Shown here: positions 36,101-48,315 of the stretch, piece by piece
Layout of the letters: each line of letters opens with the position of its first letter
Numbering within the stretch: position 1 is the first letter of the stretch
DNA from: Rallus limicola
Lineage: Eukaryota; Chordata; Aves; Gruiformes; Rallidae
Reading direction: 5' to 3'
DNA: 64,000 nucleotides
Assembly (NCBI GenBank): GCA_022605955.1
Contig: JAKCOZ010000020.1
Span: forward strand, 2,035,001 to 2,099,000
Position numbers and translations under genes: made by a program
Notes under the pieces: model-generated
The model's input: only the letters and a program-made list of their open reading frames with translations
Database searches by the model: none
Told to the model about the DNA's origin: nothing

Positions 36101-39100
36101 GTGTGTCCTGGGGCTGAGAGAGACAATGGGATCCTGGGGGCATCAGGAGGAGTGTGGGCAGCAGGTGACAGGAGGGGATCCTCCCCCTCTGCTCTGCCCT
36201 GCTCAGGCCCCACCTGGAGTGTTGTGTCCAGTGCTGGGCTCCCTGGGATAGAACAGACAGGGATCTCCTGGAGAGAGTCCAGAGGAGAGACAGGGAGATG
36301 CTGAAGGGCCTGGAGCATCTCCCCTGTGAGGAAAGGCTGAGGGAGCTGGGGCTGTTCAGCCTGGAGAGAAGAGACTGAGAGGGGATCTGATCCCTGGCGA
36401 TCAAGAGCTGAAGGGTGGGACACAGGGGGACATGGGCAGCCTCTGCTCAGGGTCTGTGGGGACAGGACAAGGGGTGATGGTCTCAAGCTGGAGCACAGGG
36501 AGTTCCCCCCCAATGTGGGGAAGAACTTCTTCCCAGTGAGGGTGAGGGAGCCCTGGGCCAGGCTGCCCAGGGGGTGTGGAGTCTCCTTCTCTGGAGAGAT
36601 TCCAGCCCCATCTGGACACCGCCCTGTGTGCCCTGTCCTAGGGACCCTGCTTTGGCAGGGGGTTGGACCCCATGGGCTCTGAGGGTCCCTCCCAACCCCT
36701 GTGAGTCTGTGATTTACAACTGTGTTATTAAAGAAAATCAAGCCTCACATCTCCTGAAGAGCTTGGCTCAGAACTCATGAGACAAGATGCAATTTGACTC
36801 TTTAGCTCTTCCTCATCATAAATGTAAGGGGTTTGCTTGCAGGAGGGCTGCTTGTTGCTCCTCCATACCTTTTACCCTAGTGAGGGACAGCTCTAATTTG
36901 CCAACCCCTTGTCCTGAGATACCCAGAGCACCCAGTACTGGGTGCTGTATTACCCTTACCCCCACCACATCCTTCAGGCTGGGACCAGTGAGTGCCCTGA
37001 CCATCTGCTGTCTGCTTCTCTCCAACAGGAAGACCGAGGCAAAATGAGGGACCTTTTTACCCCCCATTTTCGATGGACCACACTCTTACTCTGGTTTATA
37101 TGGTAAGAGGAAATAGAAATGGTTCTGTGTCAGCAGAGAGCTAAATGGGTTTTAATGGAGATATTTTACAGTGTCACTAAAATACAGCAACTTCCTCCTC
37201 AAAAAAACCCCAAAAACCCAAGTCCCAACCTGTATTGATTTGTAATTTATTAAACCACCAATCACTGGTGTTCTCAGTCTAATTGCCCTTTCATTTTCTA
37301 ATGCTGATAGGAAATAGCTTTGAGTAGGTAGCACTTAGAGCTCCTCACACAGTGGGTTCAATTTTGATTCACGTTGTTTACTATAGGTCTGGCTGAGGCT
37401 TCCTCTCTTGTTTCCTTCCCTGCAGGTTTTCCAATGCTTTTTCATATTATGGGTTAGTTTTATTAACTACAGAGTTCTTCCAAGCAGGAGATGTCTGCAG
37501 CAGTGAGTACTGGTCCATCTCTTTTCAATACTCCTCATTAAGTGGTGGAATATCTTTCATTAGATCACCTTCTGCTGGTGGTTTGGAAGGGCCTGTGCCA
37601 GCCAGCCCGAATTTAAGGCATCCACTGAGGGGATTACTTATTTAAACACTTCTCATAGCCTGTTCCTTGTTCCCTGCACAATGCAGAGAGGTCCCGTGGT
37701 GTCTCTGAGCCCAAAATGTAAACCAGCAGGACAACCTTGAAGGGGAGACCTGTTAGAACAACCCTCTGTCCTTCCTGAGAAAAAAAGTGACTGAATAAAT
37801 GTGATTTTTCCAGATCTGACAGGACTAATTAGCTCTGAGATAGAGAGAACTGTGGTGGAGCTCCCAGGTTCTCAAGATGTGAAGACCTGCTGAGAGAGGG
37901 GAGAACGCTGGGAATCCATCACCCCCTTTTTTTAACTTCAGGTTTCTGTTTTAAAGGAGTGCTTTGGCTGCAGCACAAAAAGGCTTGAAAAGTTTGGTAG
38001 CCCAGGGGAGGCCTGATTGCATTCAGAACACTTCCTAATTAGTGAAAACTGCCTGATAGTCAGAAAATTATAGGAAGGGGGTGAGTGCTGTTGGAGGAAG
38101 ACACAGACCCCAGGCTTGTACCACAGTGCCTTAGCTGCTTGAGAGGTCTGGCTCTGATTAGCCTCCACAAAGGAGCATGCATCCTTTAAAAACACTGCTT
38201 TTTACAAAGGCTCAGTATTCTTCAGTCTTCTCAAAGTGTAGATGAAGAGTTACTATCCTGATTTATGTAAGGAGAATCTGTGTTAGCAATGTTAATTGTG
38301 CCCTGGACTGAAAAATAACTAAGCCTTTGTAGCTGATAAGCAAGTGTAAGTTTTCCTTCTGCTAGTGCTGGCTGCAGAGGTAAGACAACCTGCCACAGAT
38401 AAGAGTATAAACTGGTCAGTCCTGGGTGTATCTTTGAGGCAGGACATACCCCTTCTATCAGTTTCAGAGGTAAGAGTGATAAAGGCACAGCAGGGGTAAA
38501 GGCAGGGAAGAGATTACTTAAAATATATTCATGTTTATTTTCTTTTTCCTCCCCAGTATCCAGCAGAAGGAAAGAAGTTAAAGCAAAGTGCAGCCTGACC
38601 TGTGAGTACTTGACAGAGGAAGACTACACTGATCTGCTCTGGACAACCCTGTCAGAATTCCCTGGTAAGTGGCAGTAAGCAGCTTGGTGTGGTTGAAATT
38701 GGCTCTGGTGCTGGCAGCAGAGTGGGCTCTTCCATCTGCCCTCCTGCCAGGCATTTCCCACAGCTCTGGAGCTCCTTGCTCGGATGATGGGATGTACATG
38801 GTACACACAGTCACTGTAGCTCTCTTCACAGTGATCTCCACAGAGAAAATCACTAGTAATCACTTTGGGAAGCTATTAGGGCCCATCTGACTATGGATTC
38901 TATCCAAGCAATGTATTAGCCATGCAGAGGAAGGGAAACAATTAAATCAAAGGGGCAGAAGCACTTGAACTTTTATCCATAAATGACTTTCCAGAACTAT
39001 TTTAAAAGGCTGGTGGGTATAGTGAATCAGTGGAGAACTTGCTCCCTGAAGCTCTGTGCCCAGCCTCAGTCATGATTTTCAGTCATCTTCAGAGGATGTC

Positions 39101-41968
39101 AGGGAACAGTCAGGTGTAGGAGAAGCAAGATAGTTTGTGTTTAATCGCCCCTGTTTCTTCAGATGCAGAAGATGAGCTCTCAGGGTTAATCTGTTCGAGA
39201 TAATAGTGTGAGGCAGTGGTCAGGTTGTTCTGTTCTAGGTGATAGTTTCAGGGACAGATGCTGAAAGAGAAGGAATTAGATGGTGAAAGGCTGTGAGTTG
39301 GTGCCTGATTCATATGGATAGTTGCTATCTCATGGGAGGATGGTCCTGCACATCAACCTGGAGAAGAGAAGGCTGTGGGGGGACCTCACTGCAGCCTTCC
39401 AGTCCCTGAAGGGAGCAGAGGAACAGAAGGGGAATCAGCTCGTTCAAGGGCAGAGCCTGGCAGGACAAGGGGGCTGGAGTGAAGCTGGAGGAGGGAAGGG
39501 TTAGGTATTAGAGGGATGATCCTTTCTACTCCCCTGCCTGATGCCTCTGCCAGAAAGGTATTTGAGAGAGGGAGACCACCATTCCCAATTGCCAGCCCGT
39601 GTTAAAAGCCTGCTGCTGCAGCCTCCACCTCTGCTCAGTTCCCAACAGTGAACTTGTCTCCTCCTCAGGTGTGTTGGTGACACTGTGGATTATTGATCGG
39701 ATAGGCCGCAAGAAAACCATGGCCCTGTCCTTTTTTGTCTTCTCACTTTGCAGCCTTCTGCTGTTTCTCTGTGTTGGAAGGTAAGGAAAACACTGTGAAC
39801 AACTGGTACCCTGGTTCAGCTGTGTTCAGTCTTGATTAGGGCAGAAACCTGGGAGTGGTGCTTTGAAAAGCCATGAGAGGGTTGTGCTCAAAAATAAGGA
39901 TGGTGTGAGGTTCTCTCAGCAGAGTTTGGAGGGAAATTGAAGGAGACAGGAGAGAAGTCCTTCACTATAATCCTGAGGACAGAGCAGTCCAAAGGAGAAC
40001 ACAGGAGTTTGTGTCTGAGCAGGAGGTGATTGCTGGACAGTTCTAAAATCAGATCTGATGTGGTGAGCCTGGGGAGCTGGTTCACATCCCGCTCTGTGCT
40101 GCTCATGGCCTGTTTCCCCAGACAGGCTGTGCCAGGGCAGCCCAGCCCCTGCCTCCCATGCTGCTGCCCTGGTCACGGGCTCTGTGTGATGTGGGTGCCA
40201 CCCCACGATGCCAGGAGGAGCAATAGACACAGCCTTGCACAGCCTCAGGCCCTACAGCAGGGCTGGTGGAGCTTGATGCCGTGCAGGTTCAGGGGGCCCA
40301 ACTTCCAAAAGAACTTGGGGCTGAGCAAGGAAATGGCCCATCAGCCAGCAGAGAGCAATCTGACTTTGCTCTCTGAATTTAGACCCTACCAGGGACCATA
40401 CAAAACCTCATAGTACAGAAGCCTGGCAGTAAGGAACCTTAGGATGCTGCCAATACCCAGGTGGTGCTTAGGATAGTGTCTTTCAGTTGGGGAAGCTGCA
40501 CCCCTGTTTCCTTCTCACCTGTGCCAGCACCATTCATAACAGGGTGTATATTCTTCTTACTCAGATCAAGCTCAGTTATCCACTGCTTATTTCAGTTACA
40601 GCTGTCAGATAGAATGAATACACTTCAAAAACTGATGCAATAGTGAGAATTGGCATCATTGTTTTATTAAAGGTCCAGAAAAACTACAAAGGGTTCAATT
40701 AAAATTAAAAAACCAAGAAAGAAATCATTCTAATGAGTTAACATTTTTATTGCACTTGCCTCCAAGTTGAATGAATGTTGTACAGAACCATCCCCAACAC
40801 TGCTCTCCTTTTTGTTCCCACAGAAATGTTCTTACTGTGCTGCTCTTCATTGCAAGAGCTTTTATTTCAGGAGGATTTCAGGCTGCTTATGTTTACACTC
40901 CTGAGGTAAGGAGGTTGGTTTTGTCATGAGAATATTTAAGGGGAGTGAGAACGTGGTGGGAAAGTCATTTTTATGACCTCTTCACAACAGAGCTTACCCC
41001 AGGTATGAGTTGATGATCTCACTGTCATTGCCCAGCAGAACTTGCTGTGGTGCCACTTATTAATTTCCATTGATTTAGGAGACTGGAGGGAAGAGAACTT
41101 CCCAGCAGTGGTAATGGGCTGCTGCTCTGTTGACAGGTTTATCCGACGGCCACGCGTGCTTTGGGCCTGGGAACGTGCAGTGGGATGGCTCGAGTGGGAG
41201 CCCTCATAACCCCCTTCATTGCACAGGTAAAATCCCTCCTGAGGCTGAAGGCACAGGAAGGCGATGGAGAACCTGCTCTGGAGGCCAAATGAAGAGCAGT
41301 CTGTGCAGGAGGTGTTGAGGGAGGGTTGTTGCTACCTGTGCCTTGAGGAGAGTCCAGGCTCCTCTCTGAATCCGCCTCTTGCTCCAGAGCTCCATGTGCT
41401 GGGGGATAAACTGGGAAGCAGGCTGCTGGGTGGGAGTGAGGGCACCTCTACCTGGAGGTGGGACCCGAGGGAGGCAGGGAGCATCTCTGCCTGGTGTGGG
41501 GCAACCTTTCTCTTGAGATCCCAGGCTGAGCTCCTGGAGGATACAAACCTTGTGGGAAAGAGCTGGACAGGGAGGTTGTGAGAGCCAGGCTCTGCAGGGG
41601 CAGGACTCTGAAAACATGCTCAGAAGCAGTGGTGTTTCTTCCACTGCTGTACTTACCGTGTGTGCTGCTATGGCAGTGCCAGTACTGCTGCCTGTGCCAG
41701 TACTGCTGCCTGTGCCAGGCCCAGGGATGCTATTTCCTGTTTTCTGCCTTGCCTTCTGCAGGTGATGTTGGAATCTTCAGTCTATTTAACTCTGGTGGTT
41801 TACAGTGGGTGTTGCCTTCTGGCTGCTGTGGCTTCCTGCTTCCTGCCCATCGAAACCAAAGGCCGCGGCCTACAGGAGTCAAGCCACCGCGAATGGGGAC
41901 AGGAGATGGTTGGGAGAGGATCCCACTCCCCAGGGGTCACCAGGTCAAACTCGGGATCGCAGGAATGA
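21190..41968 (+). CDS. SVOP: Synaptic vesicle 2-related protein SVOP (MFS transporter-like)
   Basis: SVOP is a 12-helix major-facilitator protein of synaptic vesicles, related to SV2; its substrate is unknown. Sixteen exons join in phase: 21190-21224, 25716-25876, 27418-27503, 28615-28713, 30669-30740, 30956-31080, 33254-33317, 34470-34595, 35557-35685, 37029-37102, 37426-37502, 38557-38664, 39669-39780, 40824-40905, 41137-41226 and 41762-41968. They total 548 residues, the human length. The cytosolic N terminus ([12 protein letters not shown]) is followed by MFS motif A after helix 2 ([11 protein letters not shown]), [10 protein letters not shown] in helix 4, PESARY at the central loop, DRIGRKKT between helices 8 and 9, and [11 protein letters not shown] after helix 12. 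Intron 3 (27504-28614) begins with GC, not GT. The protein appears extremely conserved against mammals. SVOP is divergent from USP30 and convergent with DAO. Confidence 0.97.
24168..24947 (-). mobile_element. Probable solo LTR of an endogenous retrovirus in SVOP intron 1
   Basis: The block begins TGTGGAG and ends CTTGTCA on the + strand, so on the minus strand it runs TG...CA. It is flanked on both sides by TCTC (24164-24167 and 24948-24951), a possible 4-bp target duplication. On the minus strand AATAAA (24227-24222) lies about 55 bp before the end, as in an R-U5 region. A TATAAG motif occurs about 125 bp further upstream. The U3-like part contains a 39-bp tandem repeat. No gag, pol or env sequence is present. 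The family is not identified; the borders rest on reading TG/CA and the short duplication. Confidence 0.5.
24592..24716 (+). repeat. 39-bp minisatellite, three units
   Basis: Units at 24592-24630, 24631-24669 and 24670-24708 begin CAGGGCCTG and contain CTGTGAGGAGGGTCAGGCTG; the first two are identical and the third differs at a few bases. A degenerate fourth start follows. It lies in the U3-like part of the putative LTR. As 39 is divisible by 3, it produces a spurious 13-residue protein repeat. Confidence 0.9.
26507..26530. repeat. Compound (AT)n(AC)n microsatellite
   Basis: About seven AT dinucleotides (26507-26520) are followed directly by five AC dinucleotides in SVOP intron 2. Confidence 0.85.
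27806..27885 (-). mobile_element. CR1 3'-end fragment
   Basis: AGAATCCCAGAATCATAGG then TTGGAAAAGACCTTTAAGAT and GAGTCCAACTGC is the reverse complement of a classic CR1 3' end. The copy is strongly 5'-truncated and lies antisense in SVOP intron 3. Confidence 0.8.
28714..30668 (+). other. SVOP intron 4, no further feature seen
   Basis: This 2-kb intron has GT-AG ends and a T-rich run at about 28855-28871. I recognise no repeat family or coding piece in it. Confidence 0.5.
31081..33253 (+). other. SVOP intron 6, no further feature seen
   Basis: This 2.2-kb intron has GT-AG ends. Its ORFs (up to about 100 codons) show no family resemblance and I cannot assign a repeat. Confidence 0.5.
34154..34221. 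repeat. 34-bp tandem duplication
   Basis: CTTGGACACATTGATGGTCA and the following 14 bases at 34154-34187 recur at 34188-34221 with a few substitutions. It lies in SVOP intron 7 and no function is evident. Confidence 0.8.
35689..35793 (+). repeat. 35-bp minisatellite of donor-like units beside SVOP exon 9
   Basis: Three units, 35689-35723, 35724-35758 and 35759-35793, begin CGTCCAGGTGACAGCCACAG. The first unit starts at intron position +4 of the genuine donor CAG|GTACGT (exon end 35685). Each unit carries CCAG|GTGACA, a good match to a 5' splice site. The units are near identical. Confidence 0.9.
36005..36716 (+). mobile_element. CR1 LINE 3' part, about 0.7 kb
   Basis: On the + strand the block contains familiar CR1 strings: GTGGAGAAGGACCTGGGGGT, CACCTGGAGTGTTGTGTCCA, CTGGAGAGAAGAGACTGAGA, GTGGGGAAGAACTTCTTCCC and the 3' end GAGGGTCCCTCCCAACCCCT. 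It ends with TGTGAGTCTGTGATT. It is the longest CR1 copy in the window and lies in sense orientation in SVOP intron 9. Stop codons and its length show it cannot code for a full ORF2. Confidence 0.9.
39335..39500 (+). mobile_element. CR1 internal fragment
   Basis: GACCTCACTGCAGCCTTCCA, CCCTGAAGGGAGCAGAGGAA and GGGCAGAGCCTGGCAGGACA are CR1 3' region strings. They closely match the reverse complement of the copy at 58310-58675, so both belong to one subfamily. The fragment lacks the CR1 3' terminus and lies in SVOP intron 12. Confidence 0.8.
41677..41719 (+). repeat. 18-bp tandem repeat near SVOP exon 16 acceptor
   Basis: TGCCAGTACTGCTGCCTG occurs at 41677-41694 and 41695-41712, with a partial third unit. 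It ends about 40 bp before the exon 16 acceptor (AG at 41760-41761). Confidence 0.8.
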
Positions 41969-44372
41969 CGGGACACAGAAAACCCACCGCAAGATCTCTC
42001 TCACACAAAAGAACCCAGAACAACCCTGAAGCATAGCAAGCTGACCATACCGTCACTGCCAGCCTCACGTGTCGAACCGCAGGGCCTTTGGGGTTGACCC
42101 TAAGCAACTTGTGTCTCTGCTGCTCTTCGCTCACACTCATCAAGCCTCAACTTCTGTGTGGAGAGGCGTTTGATCCAGATGTCATTTGAAGTTTAGCAGG
42201 AAGGGGTTTTTCTTAAGTCTGTTGTGCTTGCATGGTCAGCTACTCAGCTTAAAACGTCCCGTGTCAGGCAAATAGCTAACTGAATGCACCTTGGTATAAG
42301 CTGTAATTCAAATAATGTACTCTTGATGCCTAAAAAACAAAAGATCAGTATTTATTGTGTACCTGGCATAGCACACAGTGCATTCCATACACTACAGAAT
42401 AGGTTTTATGAGTTAGATGCCTGCCTTGCACTTTTTAACCACCACCAACACCACCACAACGTGGCAACGGTGAACCAACCCCTGCTGTCAGGTTCCCTTG
42501 CTCACAGGCTCTGTTCCCTGAGGATTAGTGGGCACTGATTGCTTGGGAACTGCTTTCTGAACGCTTCCCCCACCCAAGGCAGGTGGTTGGAGCGCGTGAG
42601 GAGCCGTGTTTGCTGCAGAAATGGGAATCCTCATGGTTTGGAGCAGAATTTGACTTCTCTAACGTTGCCAGAAACCTTGAGCACTCCGTCTGGGGCCTGG
42701 TGAAGGCTGCTTCAGCTGCACCAGGGTCTCTGTGTGTGGAGACACATGCTGTGGATCTCTGCATGGGTCCAGGTATCTCTGCTCAACGTGCCTGAGTATG
42801 TTCTTGTTGATAGAGAAGCCTCGCTGCAAAGGGCTGTGTGTAGCAGTTTGGATGGAGCTGCTTTTGAGTGTCTCCCAACAGAAGCTGGTTTCCTGACGGC
42901 TGGGCAGGACCTCTCCAGAGCTGCTGATCATCCACCAGCTCTAACGTGGAGCTGGTGACGAAGGAATGTAGCTGGTGGCATGTCACAGAGGAACAGGAGT
43001 CACGGGAAGAGCCGAGCCACGGGCATCCTTAGGTGAGGAACTTCACTGTTGGACGTCGCTCCTCAAGGCTGATGGTTCTGCTCTGTCAGGGAACGTAGCA
43101 GAGTTCAGGTGAGGATACCTTTGTCTTGCTGGCCAGGGATCTGCCTCTCTGTGGGAAGGCAGATCACAGCCTGTGGATGCCTGAGGAAGCCAAGACGCGT
43201 CTCAGGCTGGTTCCAGGATTCCTCACAACCCCACGGAGAAGGACCCAACGTCATCGCCGGCCTGGGGGAAGCAATATGTTGTTATGGTGTGCCTGCTCAC
43301 TCATCTCACCTGCACATCAATAAATGTGTGATGGGCTTTTGTACAGCAGGATGTTGTGAGGATTCTGGGAACCAGGCCCCGTTTGTGTGGGGTGCAGGTG
43401 GGTGCCTGAGTGCATGTTTGGGTGCAATACTGATGAACACAGTTGGGGTTCAGCTTCCACGATGGGCTTTACAGCTGTCCTGCAATATAACGCCCCAAGA
43501 CACGTTCAGCTGTTTGTTTGTGGCACTGAAGGAAGATCAAGAGTGGACAATTCCTTAAAGAGACTGGGAAAGCTCAGACTAAGGAAAAAGGCCAAAGAGG
43601 TTACGGGAATTCTGTGTGTGGTATCTTCTGCTGAGGACAGGTAAAGTTGGACAAGGCACCGACCTGTCTGTCCCTTCCTTTACCACTCTGCTACGGTGAC
43701 TGTAGCCAAGGACTCCAGGTGTGGTTGGTCTGACCAGGCCAACGTTCCTTGTCACAGTCACATGAAGATGCCACTCAGGTCCCAGGGGATCCCACCCCAG
43801 CTGTGGCTGCTGCCCCAGGGACACGCTGCCTGTTCCTGTGCCTGGTGCTCTGGGCTGGTTTGGATATTTCGCTGTCTCTGCTCTCTGGATCCTGTGTGCT
43901 CCATCTCCAGCAAGCTGAAGTTCCAGTGGAGCCCATAACAGGCCAGGCTGATGGTGCCAATAATTTGTTTTCATCTCCTTGTGTCAGGCTGTAGTTGGAG
44001 AATTGTCTTGAATGTGCAGGGGTGGAACCAGGGGGGCTCAGTGCTGCTCTGGGTAGAGACAGACAGACTGATTGCCCTGGAGCATCCGTCCCACAAGAGG
44101 GAGGATGGCAGCAGTGAGGAAGCAGCTCCTGGCTGGGGTTACCTCCAGCCCTTTGCACAGACTGTTAACTCTCTAAGGACAGTTCTGAGTGCCATCATCC
44201 TCCTCATGCCTGTTGAGGCACTGGGGAGTGTGCCAGTGCACACCCAAGGAGGGCACAGCCTGTCTGGCTGCATGGCCTTGCTGCTCGCCATGCTCACACA
44301 CAGCTGCACCCCAAAACTGGCTGTGCTCTGGGATGCTGCATCCAGGGGTGAGCCTGGATTAGAGGCAAGAGG

Positions 44373-44432
44373 CAATGTAAAGCTGCAGGGCTGCCAGAGA
44401 GGGAATGTAAAGCTGCAGGGCTCTGAGCAGCC
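44373..44432. repeat. 30-bp imperfect tandem duplication
   Basis: AATGTAAAGCTGCAGGGCT recurs with a 30-bp period within the probable SVOP 3' UTR. Confidence 0.7.
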
Positions 44433-45524
44433 CAGCTGCAGAGTTGGTTTGTGTGTTACCAAGCGCTTTTGGTTAAAGTTCTGCTCCTGGCTGTCCCTGC
44501 TCCCCCATCACTCCCGTTCCTGCAGTCAGTACTCAGCTCTGCACTGGCCTTTGGAGGGGGAGCAGGAGCTCATCAGTTGGCACAGGTATGACTTCAGATG
44601 AAATCCCTCCCAGGTAAAGACCAGTGGGGAATGCAAAACCTCCCGGTGCTGTTGAGTAGTTCAGATTTAACCTGGGACATTTATGGTATTAAAAACCCAG
44701 TAGCAGTAAACTGGAGGCATTTTTGCTTGTCACTTTTTATGAATTCTGCATTGAGAAGGTTCATAATGAGGCTGGTCCCACCGAGACCCTTTGAACTCTG
44801 GCTCTTGGATGGCTGCAGTGTGATCTAAAGCTCCACAGCACCTGGGAGCATCTCCCACAGGTGTTCATGGGCTTTGGATCTGCTGTGCAGAGCAAGCCAG
44901 GAAGGAGAGTGTCACAGCTGATGTCACTGCATGGGGCACGTTGGGCCTTGAAGAAATGAGTGGAGGTCTCACAGGTCCTTGTGTGTCATGAACCTCAGAA
45001 GGAGCCTTTTGGTTGTTCACTGTCAAGCTGAAGAACGTTGAGATCGACACACAACAGCCTATAAATACCCACAGGTCATATGCTGTTAGTACAGCAGCAC
45101 CCCTGATGTACATAAGAAGCTTCCAAAGATTGTTTCCCACCCTGTGGAGTGTTTTTCAGTGATGAAGGAATCCCTGCAGCTCATCCATTGGGAACGATAA
45201 CGTGGGATCACTCGGAAGTAGGAGCAAACCCACCTGTGGGATGCAGAGGTGCGCTGACTGTCCCATACTGCTGGGGACAAAGCTGTGCTGGGAACCCCAA
45301 GGCTCCAAACATGCTTGGAGGGAATGCTTTGTTACTCCTGACTGCTTGCTGGAAGAACACTGAATGTTCCCCTGTGGCTGAATGTACAGTTTCTAAGCTG
45401 GATACATTTTAATGTTGAAAAACTTTGTGTACACCGAGCTTGTTGTACAATACTCCTTTTGTTCCTACGTTCCTGATGCGACATTGGATGGTTGGATTCC
45501 ACACTAGATATTTTATGTTGAACA

Positions 45525-45530
45525 AATAAA
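45525..45530 (+). terminator. Candidate distal poly(A) signal of SVOP
   Basis: AATAAA, followed within 20 bp by a T-rich stretch. It is the last good + strand signal before the DAO side of the intergenic region. Confidence 0.4.
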
Positions 45531-45550
45531 TAGTTTTTTCAGTAAGAATG

Positions 45551-46779
45551 CTTTTGGCTGTTTTACCCCTTGTTTTGGGTGTTTTTACCCCTTGTTCCTC
45601 AGAGCTGGGAGGCTCAGGCTGCTGCAGGGACTGAGCTGGCTCCACGGTGGCTCCGCGCTCTGGGATCTGACTCGTTTTCAGTGCGTTTGGATGTAAAGAG
45701 TGGCCAGAGGCTTCATGTTGTGAGTAACTTCACAGGTAACTACAGCTAAAAACACCTCTAAGTTAGAAAGTTAGAATTAAAAAAAATAACATTAACTCTA
45801 GAAAATTAACCCTATCCCAGCCAAGCCCAGGGTTTTACCTTTAATCTTGAGCTGCTTTTTGTGGTTCATTGGCTCTGGACAGCAGCCCCCCCCCACCGTG
45901 GGATTTGCTCCTGGCCTGTGGGTAAGTCTCTGGTGATGCTGTTGGTGCAGGCAGAGGTGGCTCAGCACATCTGGGCTTCAGGGGCAGCGAGGGCTCCCTC
46001 TATTTATTCACTTCTTCATGTAAACCTCTCTTTTACCTATCTATAAGCTAGAACTAAGTGCATAAGCCTGACTCTATTCCTCTCCCCTTCGAATGGTATT
46101 TGGATGGCTGGTGATTCCCAAGCACCAGGTTGCTCATGTCTGAGCCAAAGTAAACCCTTGGCACACCAATACCCTGTGTGCCTGTCCCTGCATCCATTGA
46201 TCTTCTGTCCCACCACTCCTCCAGCTGCTGGCAGACCCCAGGGATGAGGAGTTGGATTGCTGGGAAGGGGAACGCTGGGCTTGTGTCTTGGAAGCAATAA
46301 CTGGGGAAGAAATCATCCTTCTGTGTTTTCCCCTGCCCTCCCTGGGCAGGGCTGAAGCTTGCTCTGGTTTCCAACCTGCCAGAGCTGCTGTTTGCTTACA
46401 GACTCGACTGGTACTCGATGGATTCCCAGCTTTGCTCCCTGGCCCAGGCAATGCTTGCAGAAGACTCTGAGCTGCCACCAGGCGCTGGGGATGGTGTTCT
46501 GTGCTTGTCAGGACAGTGCACAGGGGCTGTGTGGATGTCCCACTGACTCTCTTACCTCTCCCATGCCACAAAAGTGACTCCAAGCTCGTGACCCGTGGCC
46601 CAGCAGTGCCAAACGCCTCTCGTGCAGCCTTAGTCTCAGCACAGCGCTGAGCAGAGCTGCACTGAGCGTCCCAGTGCCCAGGAGATGTGGAATGATGATC
46701 TGCTGGCTGGAATTAACCTCTCAGGCCCTGTGCATCGGTAAGGAGAGAAAGCACTGCACCCAGACAGTGGAAGGTGGCT
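45551..46779. other. Intergenic region between SVOP and DAO 3' ends
   Basis: I see no gene, RNA gene or assignable repeat here. The ORFs are short and unrelated to known families. Confidence 0.35.
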
Positions 46780-46785
46780 TTTATT
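46780..46785 (-). terminator. Candidate DAO poly(A) signal
   Basis: TTTATT on the + strand reads AATAAA in the DAO direction, about 1.5 kb after the DAO stop. I saw no clearer AATAAA closer to the stop, so the DAO 3' UTR end remains uncertain. Confidence 0.25.
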
Positions 46786-48315
46786 GAGCAGGTGTATTAA
46801 ATCGTGGCCTTTTAGAAATTAAGTGAAATGAAGCTGCAAATAACCCCCACCACTCTAACCCTCTGTGGTTTGCTCTCTGACAGGCTCAGTACACTCATGG
46901 GACAGCTGCTCCTGGGAGCTCGAAGAGCAGAAGAATCAACTGTGTTCTGCAAGCTCTGAGGGCTTGTTAACCCCCCCCACACTGACCCTGCTCTGCCTGG
47001 CCCATGCTGGGACTCTGCTGCTATCCAGAGGGGTTTTACACTCAGCCTTAGGCCAAAGAGAGGAACTTCAGCACTCTGCTCTGTGTGTCCTCTGGGTCTG
47101 TCACCTGTCCCTTTGCCAGCACCCGGGGCTTGTAGCAGAGGAAAATGCATCCGTCCTGCAGCCTTAGAAGAGGGGACGGGGCCCTCATGGGGAGAGGAAC
47201 CACTGCTGCTCCTCTGCCAGGGCAAGTAGCAGATGCGTTCAGCAAAGCTCATCAGAGCTGTCTGCCTGCCCTGGGGTGTGAGCTGGAGCAGAGCACGGCC
47301 CTCACATCGCTTGCAGTGGAAAAGGAAGGTGCCAGAAGGTCTCCCAGGGCCACGGCTGGGCCGGTGCCGTAAGCTGCACAGGCTGCAGCTCTCATGTGCA
47401 GGGTCTGTCTGCAGCAGCTCTGAGCGCTCGGCGCTGCCCACAAACCCTCCACCAGTTCCTCTTTCCCTCACCAAAGCGGACACAGCGTGTCAGGACGGGC
47501 CCCTGGACAGGGAGAGACTCTGGAGCGAGGCCACAGCCAGGACACCTGTGCTTTCCCTGGGGCTGACTGAGCTCCAGGAGCCCAGGGGGTTAAACCGAGC
47601 CTGGCTGCATCTCCCCATCACCTGGTGCATCGCAAGCCGGGCTGAGGAGGCGCTTCTGGATCATGAAGTTGGAGCAGGGCAGCTGAGTAAGGAACAGTTG
47701 GCTTCTCTGGGGAGCAGAGAACATCACGTGGAAAGGACACTTTAGGCAACCGCTGGTGCCTGTGGGCAGATACAGGAACCAGGTGCTGTGGAGACCCTTT
47801 GTCCTGGCATGAGTGTAAGAGAAGCTACTGTAACTGAAGCAGGTGCTTTTAGAGCTGCTGTTACTTTCCTGGGAGCTTCAGAGCTTCTTCCTACTAGGGA
47901 GCTTTTTGCCTCCTGCTTGCAAAGCTGGTGACGTGCTGGGTGTGGGAGCAGCTGGTGAAGACCTCAGGTGGCAGCAGCTCAGGTTTGGCCCCATCCTGTC
48001 ACCCAGATGGACGGCAGGATGGTGGGGATTTCAGCTGGGCCCTGCCTGCCCTGTGCAGCCCCAGCCCCAGGAGAGCCATGCACAGCTGGGCTGTACCTTA
48101 AAGCGCTGAAGAGGGGTGAGCAGGTTGGGCAGGGCCGGGCTCTGGAGGGAACGCAGCCGCCTGGCAAGCGGCAGCAACCTGAGGAGGAGACGCTGTGAAG
48201 CGGTGTTGGAGCTGGTGGGGGGCTGGATGCTGAGGTGGATCACTGGGTTATTCGCATGGCTGGGCTGTGATTTCTAAGCTGCTGCTGCCATGATAATCCT
48301 GGCTGAGCTGGCAGC
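46786..48315 (-). other. DAO downstream region, possible 3' UTR
   Basis: No coding exon or repeat is recognised. Longer ORFs on both strands (170-223 codons) have Pro/Ser/Arg-rich, low-information translations typical of GC-rich non-coding DNA. Confidence 0.3.

Larger units (their letters stand above)
41969..45550 (+). other. Probable SVOP 3' UTR
   Basis: Sequence from the stop to the AATAAA at 45525-45530 holds only unconnected ORFs with no family match. A closer AATAAA near 43319 may end a shorter transcript. A short tandem duplication is at about 44373-44432. A long 3' UTR would fit a neuronal gene, but extent is inferred only from the signals. Confidence 0.4.

Noticed and set aside
43951..44601. 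216-codon + strand ORF downstream of SVOP
   Set aside because: No family resemblance, no splice context and no conserved motif; it sits in the probable SVOP 3' UTR.
46812..47483. 223-codon minus-strand ORF between SVOP and DAO
   Set aside because: Low-information Arg/Ser/Pro-rich translation without a recognisable domain, and overlapping ORFs of similar length on the other strand.
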